Shown one piece after another: positions 1 through 4,411 of a stretch of DNA of 9,035 bases. The first letter of the stretch is position 1. Each line of letters opens with the position of its first letter. Source of the stretch: Candidatus Daviesbacteria bacterium RIFCSPLOWO2_02_FULL_41_8 (GTDB lineage Bacteria > Patescibacteriota > Microgenomatia > Daviesbacterales > UBA10151); assembly GCA_001777455.1 (NCBI GenBank), contig MFDZ01000013.1, forward strand, positions 1 to 9,035, read 5' to 3'. The notes below the pieces were generated by a model. The model ran no database searches, had not been told where the DNA came from, and saw nothing but the letters and a program-made list of their open reading frames with translations. Both the position numbers and the translations under genes were made by a program.

Positions 1-1
1 C

Positions 2-730
2 ACTTTCGGGAAAACTAATGTTACAGTTACCGCCGTTTCGATAGGAGCTGACGGGAATTTATCTTCCGGGTCGGATTTTACTATTGCCGGTTTTACATCT
101 GATAAAGTAGCTGCAAAATCTGAGGGTAATTTCTCCGGAGGGACCTCTAAAGACGTGACCGTTGTTTCCAGCGATGATCAACAAAGATTACTGGCAAAGC
201 TGTCTTCGGATTTAAAACAGCAGGCCCAACAAAAATTACAGGAAAAATTCCCTGACAAAAAAGTTCTGCAGGAGGCACTACTGGAGCAAATTACCAGTAA
301 AAAGTATAACAAAAATATTAACGACCAGGCAGGTGAATTTTCTTTGAGTATGACTATCCGCTACAAAGGTACGGCGTTTGAGGATAAAGACCTTAAATTG
401 ATTGTTTCGAAGTTAGTGAATACCCAGGTGCCAGAAGGTTTTGAACTCGATCTTTCAGGAACAGAAACCCAGTCAGATGTTTCAAAGATGGAAAAAGACG
501 GCAAGTTAATATTTTTGGCCAGATTTAAAGCAAAAATGATGCCTAAAATAGATACGGAAAAGATTAAAAGCCAGATCAAATTTAAGACACTTTCTGAGGC
601 TGGAGTAATTATTAAAGAAATGGAAAATGTTTTGGGTTCAGAGATTAATCTGTCGCCAAAGTTACCTGAAATTTTGCAAAGATTACCGATTATCGCAAAA
701 AATATCAAAATTGAGGTTGGTTTGAAATGA
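2..730 (+). CDS. Baseplate J-like domain protein, C-terminal part (5' end outside window)
   Basis: The reading frame is open from the left edge, so this is the last 242 residues of a larger protein. An internal GTG at 155 could be mistaken for its start, but the upstream codons continue the same protein. The first ~50 residues have the pattern of the baseplate J/gp47 fold: a V-T-V-T-A strand, a G-x-x-G-N-L turn, then F-S-G-G-T-S-K-D-V-T-V-V-S and a polar helix starting D-D-Q-Q. The rest is a charged alpha/beta region ending in I-K-I-E-V. From family knowledge, similar proteins in Patescibacteria are membrane-anchored and annotated 'baseplate J-like', with no phage tail genes nearby. The biochemical role is unknown, and a cell-surface or envelope role is an inference from the adjacent sortase. 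Its TGA stop overlaps the sortase ATG (ATGA, 727-730), suggesting translational coupling. The family assignment is moderately secure; the anchor and N-terminal domains cannot be seen. Confidence 0.65.
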   Translation, partial: TFGKTNVTVTAVSIGADGNLSSGSDFTIAGFTSDKVAAKSEGNFSGGTSKDVTVVSSDDQQRLLAKLSSDLKQQAQQKLQEKFPDKKVLQEALLEQITSKKYNKNINDQAGEFSLSMTIRYKGTAFEDKDLKLIVSKLVNTQVPEGFELDLSGTETQSDVSKMEKDGKLIFLARFKAKMMPKIDTEKIKSQIKFKTLSEAGVIIKEMENVLGSEINLSPKLPEILQRLPIIAKNIKIEVGLK

Positions 731-1353
731 GGGTTGTTGCACTCGGGTTTTTATCAATCGGGGTGTTTCTTCTTTTGCAGACTATTTTACCGGTTATTTC
801 GTTTCAATTTTGGCAGATAGGACAAAAATTAGATAGCCAAAAATTGATAAGCCCGAGTCAGTCGGGTGGGCAGGTATTGGGGATCTCGGTTCAAAACAAA
901 GATAATTTCTCAGGATTTATTTCTAACTTAAAAAGAGAAACGAATCCTCCCTATAATCAGTTTCATCTTTCAGTGCCAAAATTAAAAATTGACGAAACAG
1001 TTTATGTAGACAGTAATGATTTATCAAAAGGGTTAGTGCATTTGCCGGGCTCTGCTTTGCCCGGGGAAAAAGGCAATATATTCATTTCCGGTCATTCGTC
1101 TCTTAACAGATTTACACCCGGTCAACGCGCAATTTTTGTCAAGTTAACAGATTTAAAAAAAGAGGATGAGATTTTAGTGAAAGCCGGAGGTGTTAATTTT
1201 AAGTATCGTGTGACGGAAATTAAAGTAGTTGCTCCTGACAACCTTTCGGTTATTCCTGCGCCGGATGAGACGGGGAGGTATATTTCTCTAATGACCTGTG
1301 TCCCGCCCGGGTTTACATACAAGAGACTGGTGGTGTTGGGAAAGTTGATATGA
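727..1353 (+). CDS. Sortase family transpeptidase
   Basis: This is a 208-residue membrane-anchored cysteine transpeptidase. Sortases cleave a C-terminal sorting signal in secreted proteins and join the protein to a surface nucleophile. Residues ~4-26 form a single hydrophobic N-terminal segment (signal anchor), followed by a polar linker to about residue 78. The catalytic beta-barrel follows: L-S-V-P-K-L-K-I-D-E near 81-90, the catalytic His in F-I-S-G-H-S-S (His123), the catalytic Cys in L-M-T-C-V-P-P-G (Cys191), and Arg200 in Y-K-R-L-V-V. All three active-site residues are present and the length is normal. The ATG overlaps the upstream stop by 4 nt, with GAGG at 713-716 as a plausible ribosome binding site. 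Its own TGA overlaps the ruvX ATG. The neighbouring surface protein could be a partner, but no sorting signal is visible at that protein's C terminus, so the substrate is unknown. The subclass cannot be fixed from the sequence alone. Confidence 0.92.
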   Translation: MRVVALGFLSIGVFLLLQTILPVISFQFWQIGQKLDSQKLISPSQSGGQVLGISVQNKDNFSGFISNLKRETNPPYNQFHLSVPKLKIDETVYVDSNDLSKGLVHLPGSALPGEKGNIFISGHSSLNRFTPGQRAIFVKLTDLKKEDEILVKAGGVNFKYRVTEIKVVAPDNLSVIPAPDETGRYISLMTCVPPGFTYKRLVVLGKLI

Positions 1354-1727
1354 AATATTTGGGAGTGGATTTTGGTTTAAGAAGAATTGGTCTGGCAATA
1401 TCGGAGGGGGAATTAGCTTCTCCCTGGCAAATTATTGAAGTTAATAATTTTTCCGATGCGATTGAAAAAACCTCAAAAATAATAAATGAAGGATTGTTTG
1501 AGGAAATTATTATTGGTTTGCCGGAAGGTCAGATCGGGAAAAAGGCAACTAAATTTGCGGCGGTTTTGAGGAAAAAAGGTTTTGAGGTAAAAACGGAGGA
1601 TGAAACATTATCCAGCAAGAAAGCTTTGGCCACGCTGATCGAACAAGGTGCCGGGCAAAAAAAACGCCGTTTCAAAGATGCATTCTCTGCCGCAGAAATT
1701 TTACAAAATTATTTGGATTCTGTGTAA
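1350..1727 (+). CDS. ruvX: Putative pre-16S rRNA nuclease / Holliday junction resolvase-like RuvX (YqgF)
   Basis: This 125-residue protein has the YqgF/RuvX RNase H-like fold. The hallmark strand L-G-V-D-F-G with R-R-I-G-L-A-I-S contains the first catalytic Asp (Asp7). I-I-I-G-L-P-E-G lies at ~53-60, the family D-E-x-L-S-S-K-K-A motif at ~84-92 (Glu85), and the final acidic helix D-A-F-S-A-A-E-I-L at 110-118 (Asp110). The full acidic active site is therefore present. In E. coli YqgF is linked to processing of the 16S rRNA 5' end, and homologues have been tested as Holliday junction resolvases; which applies here cannot be decided. The length is typical (about 125-150 aa). The ATG overlaps the sortase stop (ATGA, 1350-1353), with a weak GGGA at 1338-1341 upstream. 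Adjacent ruvX and mltG are common in bacteria, which supports both calls. The TAA stop abuts the palindromic repeat that begins at 1728. Confidence 0.93.
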   Translation: MKYLGVDFGLRRIGLAISEGELASPWQIIEVNNFSDAIEKTSKIINEGLFEEIIIGLPEGQIGKKATKFAAVLRKKGFEVKTEDETLSSKKALATLIEQGAGQKKRRFKDAFSAAEILQNYLDSV

Positions 1728-1822
1728 TGTCATTGCGAGGATCCGGCAAAGCCGGAGACGTGGCAATCTTGACTGAAAGAAAATCAAGATTCCTACGGTC
1801 GTTGCACTCCCTCGGAATGACA
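1728..1822. repeat. 95-bp palindromic repeat element between ruvX and mltG
   Basis: The outer arms TGTCATTGCGAGG (1728-1740) and CCTCGGAATGACA (1810-1822) are inverted complements with one mismatch. Inner arms AATCTTGA (1765-1772) and TCAAGATT (1784-1791) are perfect, with a looser match extending outwards. The left arm holds a perfect mini-hairpin, TCCGGC-AAA-GCCGGA (1742-1756). The ends and the inner G-T-G-G-C-A-A-T-C stretch resemble the dispersed TGTCATTGCGAGG...CCTCGCAATGACA palindromes that I recall from many bacterial genomes; this is recognition, not a search. It fills the gap exactly, from the base after the ruvX stop to 10 nt before the mltG ATG, so it would be transcribed as a long hairpin between two cotranscribed genes. 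No gene product is supported inside it. Confidence 0.85.
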
Positions 1823-1832
1823 CTATCAACTT

Positions 1833-2801
1833 ATGAAAAAAACGTTAATATTAATAATTGTTTTGTTGGTAACATTTTTCCTGGCAAATGGCTGGTGGAA
1901 TTATCAGCTGACCAGCATTTCTATTGATAAAACTACTAAAGTATTTGTGATAGCCAAAGGGGCCAAAGTGACGGAGATTGCCGGGAACTTAAAAAAAGAA
2001 AACATAATCCGGTCGGAATTGGTCTTTAAGATTTATGTTAAACAAAATAATTTAACCAATAAACTGCAGGCCGGCTCATACAAGCTTTCCCCTTCGATGT
2101 CTACACCGGAAATTTTAACGGCACTACAAACCGGCAGTGAAGATATCTGGATAACTTTGATAGAAGGTTGGCGGGTGGAGGAGATGGCGCAAAAACTTAA
2201 TGGAGAATTGAGAATTGATAATGGAGAATTTCTGAAAGCATCCAAAGAAGGATATATGTTTCCGGATACCTACCTTTTCCCCAAAGAAGCAACAGTTGAG
2301 TATATTGCGGGAACTTTGCGAAAAACTTTTGAAGCGCGTTTTACTACGGAGCTTCGTTCAAAAATCCGTTCTCAAGGGTTAACGGAGGACCAGGGAGTAA
2401 TTTTAGCATCTATTGTGGAACGGGAGGCTCGCTCGGACGGCGTCAGGAAAGAGGTGGCCTCAATACTGCTTAAAAGATTTAAAATCGGCATGGCTTTAAA
2501 CGCTGATGCCACACTACAGTATGCTTTGATTCCCAAGGGAACAATAAATCCACCAGAGGGTGGTTGGTGGAAGCGTCAATTAAGTAGGGAGGATAAAAAG
2601 ATCGACTCTTTGTATAATACTTATCTTCACAGTGGTTTCCCCCCGGCTCCCATTTGTAATCCCAGCCTGTCATCCCTCAAAGCTGTTGCCGACGCTGATC
2701 CGTCTACTCCATATTTGTATTATTACCATGATTCAAAAGGGCATTCTTATTACGGCGAGACCTTGGAAGAACATAACAGAAATGTATCAAGCTATCCGTA
2801 A
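1833..2801 (+). CDS. mltG: Endolytic murein transglycosylase MltG (YceG-like)
   Basis: This is a 322-residue membrane-anchored lytic transglycosylase that cuts nascent peptidoglycan strands at the outer face of the membrane, setting glycan length. Residues 1-20 are a hydrophobic anchor, and a LysM-like region follows at ~30-110 (V-F-V-I-A-K-G-A-K-V-T-E-I-A, then A-G-S-Y-K-L). The catalytic YceG domain includes G-Y-M-F-P-D-T-Y-L-F-P (140-150) and L-A-S-I-V-E-R-E-A at 191-199, which carries the active-site Glu (Glu196, with Glu198 also conserved). Further motifs are L-N-A-D-A-T-L-Q-Y (222-230), Y-N-T-Y near 261-264, G-F-P-P-A-P-I-C-N-P (268-277) and a final H-N-R-N-V. The length is normal. The ATG at 1833 is the first start after an in-frame TGA at 1818. 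No clear Shine-Dalgarno is visible because the repeat element occupies the upstream region. An in-frame repeated stretch encodes N-G-E-L-R-I-D-N-G-E-F (123-133). Confidence 0.95.
   Translation: MKKTLILIIVLLVTFFLANGWWNYQLTSISIDKTTKVFVIAKGAKVTEIAGNLKKENIIRSELVFKIYVKQNNLTNKLQAGSYKLSPSMSTPEILTALQTGSEDIWITLIEGWRVEEMAQKLNGELRIDNGEFLKASKEGYMFPDTYLFPKEATVEYIAGTLRKTFEARFTTELRSKIRSQGLTEDQGVILASIVEREARSDGVRKEVASILLKRFKIGMALNADATLQYALIPKGTINPPEGGWWKRQLSREDKKIDSLYNTYLHSGFPPAPICNPSLSSLKAVADADPSTPYLYYYHDSKGHSYYGETLEEHNRNVSSYP
2198..2230 (+). repeat. Short direct repeat inside mltG
   Basis: TAATGGAGAATT occurs at 2198-2209 and again at 2219-2230, offset by 21 nt (seven codons), with GAGAATTGA between them. 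The reading frame is kept and encodes N-G-E-L-R-I-D-N-G-E-F between the LysM-like and catalytic domains. The A/G-rich sequence resembles dispersed GAGAATTGA-type repeats, so it may be a captured repeat or a local 21-bp duplication; which one cannot be told from one copy. Confidence 0.6.
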
Positions 2802-2886
2802 GAAAATTTCTAATTTCTAATTACTAATTTCTAAACTGAAATTCATTAGATCAATTAAAAATTAGGTTAATTAGGTTAATTTACTT
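2802..2886. repeat. AT-rich spacer with short tandem and direct repeats
   Basis: The spacer after mltG consists of repeated units. CTAATTTCTAATT and CTAATTTCTAA lie around 2809-2834, and TTAGGTTAA is repeated tandemly (2862-2870 and 2871-2879). No GC-rich terminator hairpin, convincing promoter or strong ribosome binding site is visible. An AGG about 12 nt before the next ATG is the only candidate. Such low-complexity TAATTTCTAAT tracts look like a dispersed intergenic repeat family, but that is an inference. Confidence 0.5.
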
Positions 2887-3282
2887 ATGATCATGTACAA
2901 GTTTTGGGGGAAGGTTAGGAAGAATAAACAAAGAGGAAAAGGTTTAGGTTTTCCTACGGCCAATATAAATTTAACTAAAAAAATCCCGGAAGGGATATAT
3001 GTTTCTTATGCGAAACTCGGAAAATCTATTTATCCGGCTTTAACTTTTATCGGTAAAGCAAAAACTTTCGATGAAAAAAACTTCCAGGCAGAAACATATA
3101 TCCTGGATTTTAATGAACAAGTTCTTTCCTTCGGAAATAAAGATATTTATGGTCAGTGGATTTCTATCAGACTTCTAGAAAAAATCAGAGACAATAAAAA
3201 ATTTAATTCTGCTAGAGAATTAATTACTCAGATGAAAAAAGATGAACAAAAAGCAAGAGAATATTTTAATCAATCTTCTTGA
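2887..3282 (+). CDS. Standalone riboflavin kinase (flavokinase) domain protein
   Basis: This 131-residue protein matches the C-terminal riboflavin kinase domain of bacterial RibF, which phosphorylates riboflavin with ATP to make FMN. Visible family marks are F-W-G-K-V-R-K-N-K near the start, R-G-K-G-L-G-F-P-T-A-N-I (16-27; the PTAN segment binds nucleotide and metal), G-I-Y-V (36-39), the F-I-G-K-A-K-T-F strand (54-61), A-E-T-Y-I-L-D-F (68-75, with the likely catalytic Glu69), and the terminal helices I-R-D-N-K-K-F and L-I-T-Q-M-K-K-D. The FMN adenylyltransferase half of bifunctional RibF (with its H-x-G-H motif) is absent, and the upstream spacer shows no remnant of it. The product would make FMN but not FAD. 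Two ATGs (2887, 2893) are possible starts. Its TGA stop overlaps the predicted -35 of the next gene. The fold call is firm; activity is inferred from conserved residues. Confidence 0.85.
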   Translation: MIMYKFWGKVRKNKQRGKGLGFPTANINLTKKIPEGIYVSYAKLGKSIYPALTFIGKAKTFDEKNFQAETYILDFNEQVLSFGNKDIYGQWISIRLLEKIRDNKKFNSARELITQMKKDEQKAREYFNQSS

Positions 3283-3305
3283 CTTCGGGTTAGATTTGGG
3301 ATAAT
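3279..3305 (+). promoter_or_regulatory. Predicted promoter of the BRO/DinD-like gene, giving a leaderless transcript
   Basis: A -35-like TTGACT (3279-3284) and a -10-like GATAAT (3300-3305) are separated by 15 bp, slightly shorter than the 17-bp optimum. Transcription would start near 3311-3313, at or within a few bases of the ATG at 3314. There is no Shine-Dalgarno in the short upstream stretch, which fits a leaderless mRNA. The -35 box overlaps the stop codon of the flavokinase gene. Confidence 0.45.
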
Positions 3306-3313
3306 GTAAATTC

Positions 3314-3862
3314 ATGACTACAAAATTGGCTATTTTTGAAGGGAAGGAAATCCGAAGGCATTGGAATGAAAAAGAGGAAAAGTGGTATTTTTCTGTGGTT
3401 GATATAATTCAGGTTCTAACTGGTAGCTCGATACCCCGAAGATATTGGTCTGATCTGAAAAACAAACTTGTGAAGGAAGGAAGCGAAGTGTACGAAAAAA
3501 TCGTACAGTTGAAATTAAAAGCAGAAGACGGAAAACTAAGAATTACTGACGCTGCAGACACTGAAACCCTATTCCGCATAATCCAGTCAGTGCCAAGTCC
3601 AAAAGCAGAGCCCCTTAAACTCTGGTTGGCTAGAGTAGGATACGAGAGATTACAAGAAATATCTGATCCTGAAAAATCCGTTGATAGAGGACGAATGAAT
3701 TGGCAAAGAATGGGTAGAAGCGGAAAATGGATTCAACAAAGAATGATGGGGCAGGAAATCCGTAACAAACTTACCGATTACTGGAAAAGTCATGATGTTG
3801 AAAAACAAGACGAATATGCGATTCTGACAAATATTATTCATGAAGAATGGAGTGATTTATAA
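3314..3862 (+). CDS. BRO-N/DinD-like protein, N-terminal part (gene interrupted)
   Basis: These 182 residues are the first two thirds of a BRO family protein of the DinD-like group. The BRO-N domain spans residues ~5-115: I-F-E-G-K-E-I-R-R, W-Y-F-S-V-V-D-I-I-Q-V-L-T, R-R-Y-W-S-D-L-K, L-R-I-T-D-A-A-D-T-E-T-L-F-R-I-I-Q-S and S-P-K-A-E-P-L-K-L-W-L-A-R-V-G-Y-E-R. The helical part follows with W-I-Q-Q-R-M-M-G-Q, then L-T-D-Y-W and E-Y-A-I-L-T-N-I-I-H-E-E-W-S. Related BRO-N proteins include phage antirepressors and a DNA-damage-inducible protein; the true role here is unknown. The family normally continues past E-E-W-S with a V-K-K-H-K-x-L-K-G-L-K segment, but here TAA follows Leu182. That segment resumes in the same frame 150 nt later. 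The fragment may still be translated, but it lacks the conserved C-terminal region. Confidence 0.85.
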   Translation: MTTKLAIFEGKEIRRHWNEKEEKWYFSVVDIIQVLTGSSIPRRYWSDLKNKLVKEGSEVYEKIVQLKLKAEDGKLRITDAADTETLFRIIQSVPSPKAEPLKLWLARVGYERLQEISDPEKSVDRGRMNWQRMGRSGKWIQQRMMGQEIRNKLTDYWKSHDVEKQDEYAILTNIIHEEWSDL

Positions 3863-3869
3863 GCAAGAA

Positions 3870-3894
3870 AACCCCACTTTCTCAAAGTGGGGTT
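3870..3894. other. Left perfect hairpin of the 150-bp insert
   Basis: AACCCCACTTT (3870-3880) pairs perfectly with AAAGTGGGGTT (3884-3894) around a CTC loop. On the + strand it is followed by only two T residues and then CCGC, so it is a poor + strand terminator. On the - strand it is followed by TTTTCTTG, so it could terminate antisense transcription. Its left arm is shared with the alternative 12-bp pairing to 3945-3956. Confidence 0.8.
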
Positions 3895-3961
3895 CCGCTG
3901 AAAAATCTTTCAAACTTCCGCGCTGTTAAGGAACAATCGGAGAAGGGGTTTTCTTGAAAGC

Positions 3962-4285
3962 TTGAAAACTTGGGAAGAACACCGCGGCTTTTCAAGCCGC
4001 GGAAGTTTATCAGTTAAGAAGCATAAAGGCCTAAAAGGATTAAAGACCGAGAATCTGCGGGATCATATGACCGATGCGGAACTCGTTTTTACTGCTTTAG
4101 CAGAACTTTCTACCCGTCAAATTGCAGAAGTAGACCAAGCTAAAGGCCTGAAGGAGAATAAAATTCCGGCTAAAAAAGGCGGTAGGATTGCCAAAAATGC
4201 AAGATTGGAGTTGGAACAGAAAACTGGGAAGAAGATTATCAGCAGGTTAAATTATCTTCCGCAAGAACGAAAACTTCCCTCTTGA
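3962..4285 (+). pseudogene. BRO/DinD-like protein, detached C-terminal part
   Basis: This is the continuation of the upstream BRO/DinD-like gene after the insertion. The homologous part starts at about 4011 with S-V-K-K-H-K-G-L-K-G-L-K, then N-L-R-D-H-M-T-D-A-E-L-V-F-T-A-L-A-E, L-S-T-R-Q-I-A-E, E-N-K-I-P-A-K-K-G-G-R-I-A-K-N-A-R and K-T-G-K-K-I-I-S-R-L-N-Y-L. All are typical of the C-terminal region of this family. The codons between 3962 and 4010 belong to the insert and give no recognisable protein. The frame is the same as in the N-terminal part (the insert is a multiple of three), but TAA at 3860-3862 and TGA at 3899-3901 block readthrough. No promoter, ATG or ribosome binding site supports independent expression; the only in-frame start is a TTG at 3962. 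The coding sequence is otherwise intact, suggesting a recent interruption or a way to rejoin the halves. The TGA stop overlaps the rpoB -35 box. Confidence 0.8.
3982..4002. other. Right perfect hairpin of the 150-bp insert
   Basis: CCGCGGCTT (3982-3990) pairs perfectly with AAGCCGCGG (3994-4002) around a TTC loop, three bases before the distal TTTAT. Its right arm is shared with the alternative 11-bp pairing to AAACTTCCGCG at 3912-3922, so the two structures cannot form together. No T-tract follows, so it does not look like an intrinsic terminator. Confidence 0.8.
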
Positions 4286-4310
4286 CGGGGAGTCTTTTTT
4301 CTGATATATT
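4282..4310 (+). promoter_or_regulatory. Predicted sigma70-type promoter of rpoBC
   Basis: TTGACG (4282-4287) and TATATT (4305-4310) are separated by exactly 17 bp, close to the bacterial housekeeping consensus. The expected start is near 4317, giving a leader of about 95 nt. The -35 box overlaps the stop codon of the BRO remnant (4283-4285). A small inverted repeat, ATTGA-GA-TCAAT (4308-4319), covers the end of the -10 and the start site and might be an operator, but it is short enough to be chance. Confidence 0.75.
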
Positions 4311-4333
4311 GAGATCAATTGAATAGAAAAAAC

Positions 4334-4362
4334 AGAGGCGTACGAGAACGTATGCTTCTTTT
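4334..4362 (+). terminator. Leader hairpin with U-rich tail upstream of rpoB (possible attenuator)
   Basis: AGAGGCGTACG (4334-4344) pairs with CGTATGCTTCT (4349-4359) as an 11-bp stem with two G-U pairs and an AGAA loop. A short T-tract follows (TTCTTTTG, 4356-4363), and A-rich sequence precedes it. It lies about 17 nt after the predicted start of transcription and 50 nt before the rpoB ATG. This is where an attenuator or a protein-binding leader could act. The T-tract is short, so it may be only a stabilising 5' structure. Confidence 0.4.
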
Positions 4363-4411
4363 GTTGGTGTGAGCAAGGTAAAGGAAAATCTGTCCGATTG
4401 GCCATCTACTA

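Larger units (their letters stand above)
3861..4010. mobile_element. 150-bp structured insertion splitting the BRO/DinD-like gene
   Basis: The boundaries are inferred from two facts. TTTAT stands at both junctions (3856-3860 and 4006-4010), and deleting exactly 150 bp joins W-S-D-L to S-V-K-K-H-K, restoring the family sequence. The ends are not inverted repeats of each other. There are two perfect subterminal hairpins (3870-3894 and 3982-4002), both closed by T-A pairs with three-pyrimidine loops. There are also two long-range perfect complementarities: 3864-3875 with 3945-3956 (12 bp) and 3912-3922 with 3998-4008 (11 bp). These interleave and compete with the hairpins. No protein is encoded. 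Subterminal hairpins without terminal inverted repeats, next to a short T-rich target, resemble non-autonomous IS200/IS605-type elements. A 5-bp target duplication by another transposase is also possible. Insertion is well supported; the mechanism is not. Confidence 0.7.

Noticed and set aside
361..708. 115-codon antisense open frame opposite the baseplate-J-like gene
   Set aside because: The + strand frame continues a recognisable protein with coupled downstream genes; the antisense frame has no support.
155..730. A separate 191-residue gene starting at GTG 155
   Set aside because: The same frame is open to the window edge, and the upstream residues complete a baseplate-J-like pattern, so GTG is an internal codon.
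1727..1927. 66-codon open frame starting at the ruvX stop
   Set aside because: Its start and first half lie inside the palindromic repeat and the rest is mltG in another frame; it has no protein family features.
2632..2820. 62-codon + strand frame overlapping the end of mltG
   Set aside because: It overlaps the conserved C-terminal mltG motifs in another frame, has no ribosome binding site and runs into the repeat spacer.
3870..3894. Intrinsic terminator for the truncated BRO-like gene
   Set aside because: The stem is strong, but on the + strand only TT follows before CCGC. A T-rich tail exists only on the - strand, so I list it as a hairpin and not as a + strand terminator.
3860..3901. Stop-codon recoding to read through the BRO interruption
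   Set aside because: TAA and TGA both occur in the insert, and both are used as genuine stops by other genes here (TAA for ruvX and mltG, TGA for the sortase and rpoB).
3861..4010. CRISPR repeat, group I/II intron or hammerhead ribozyme
   Set aside because: There are no regularly spaced repeats, it is far too short for a normal group I or II intron, and no CUGANGA/GAAA hammerhead core is present.
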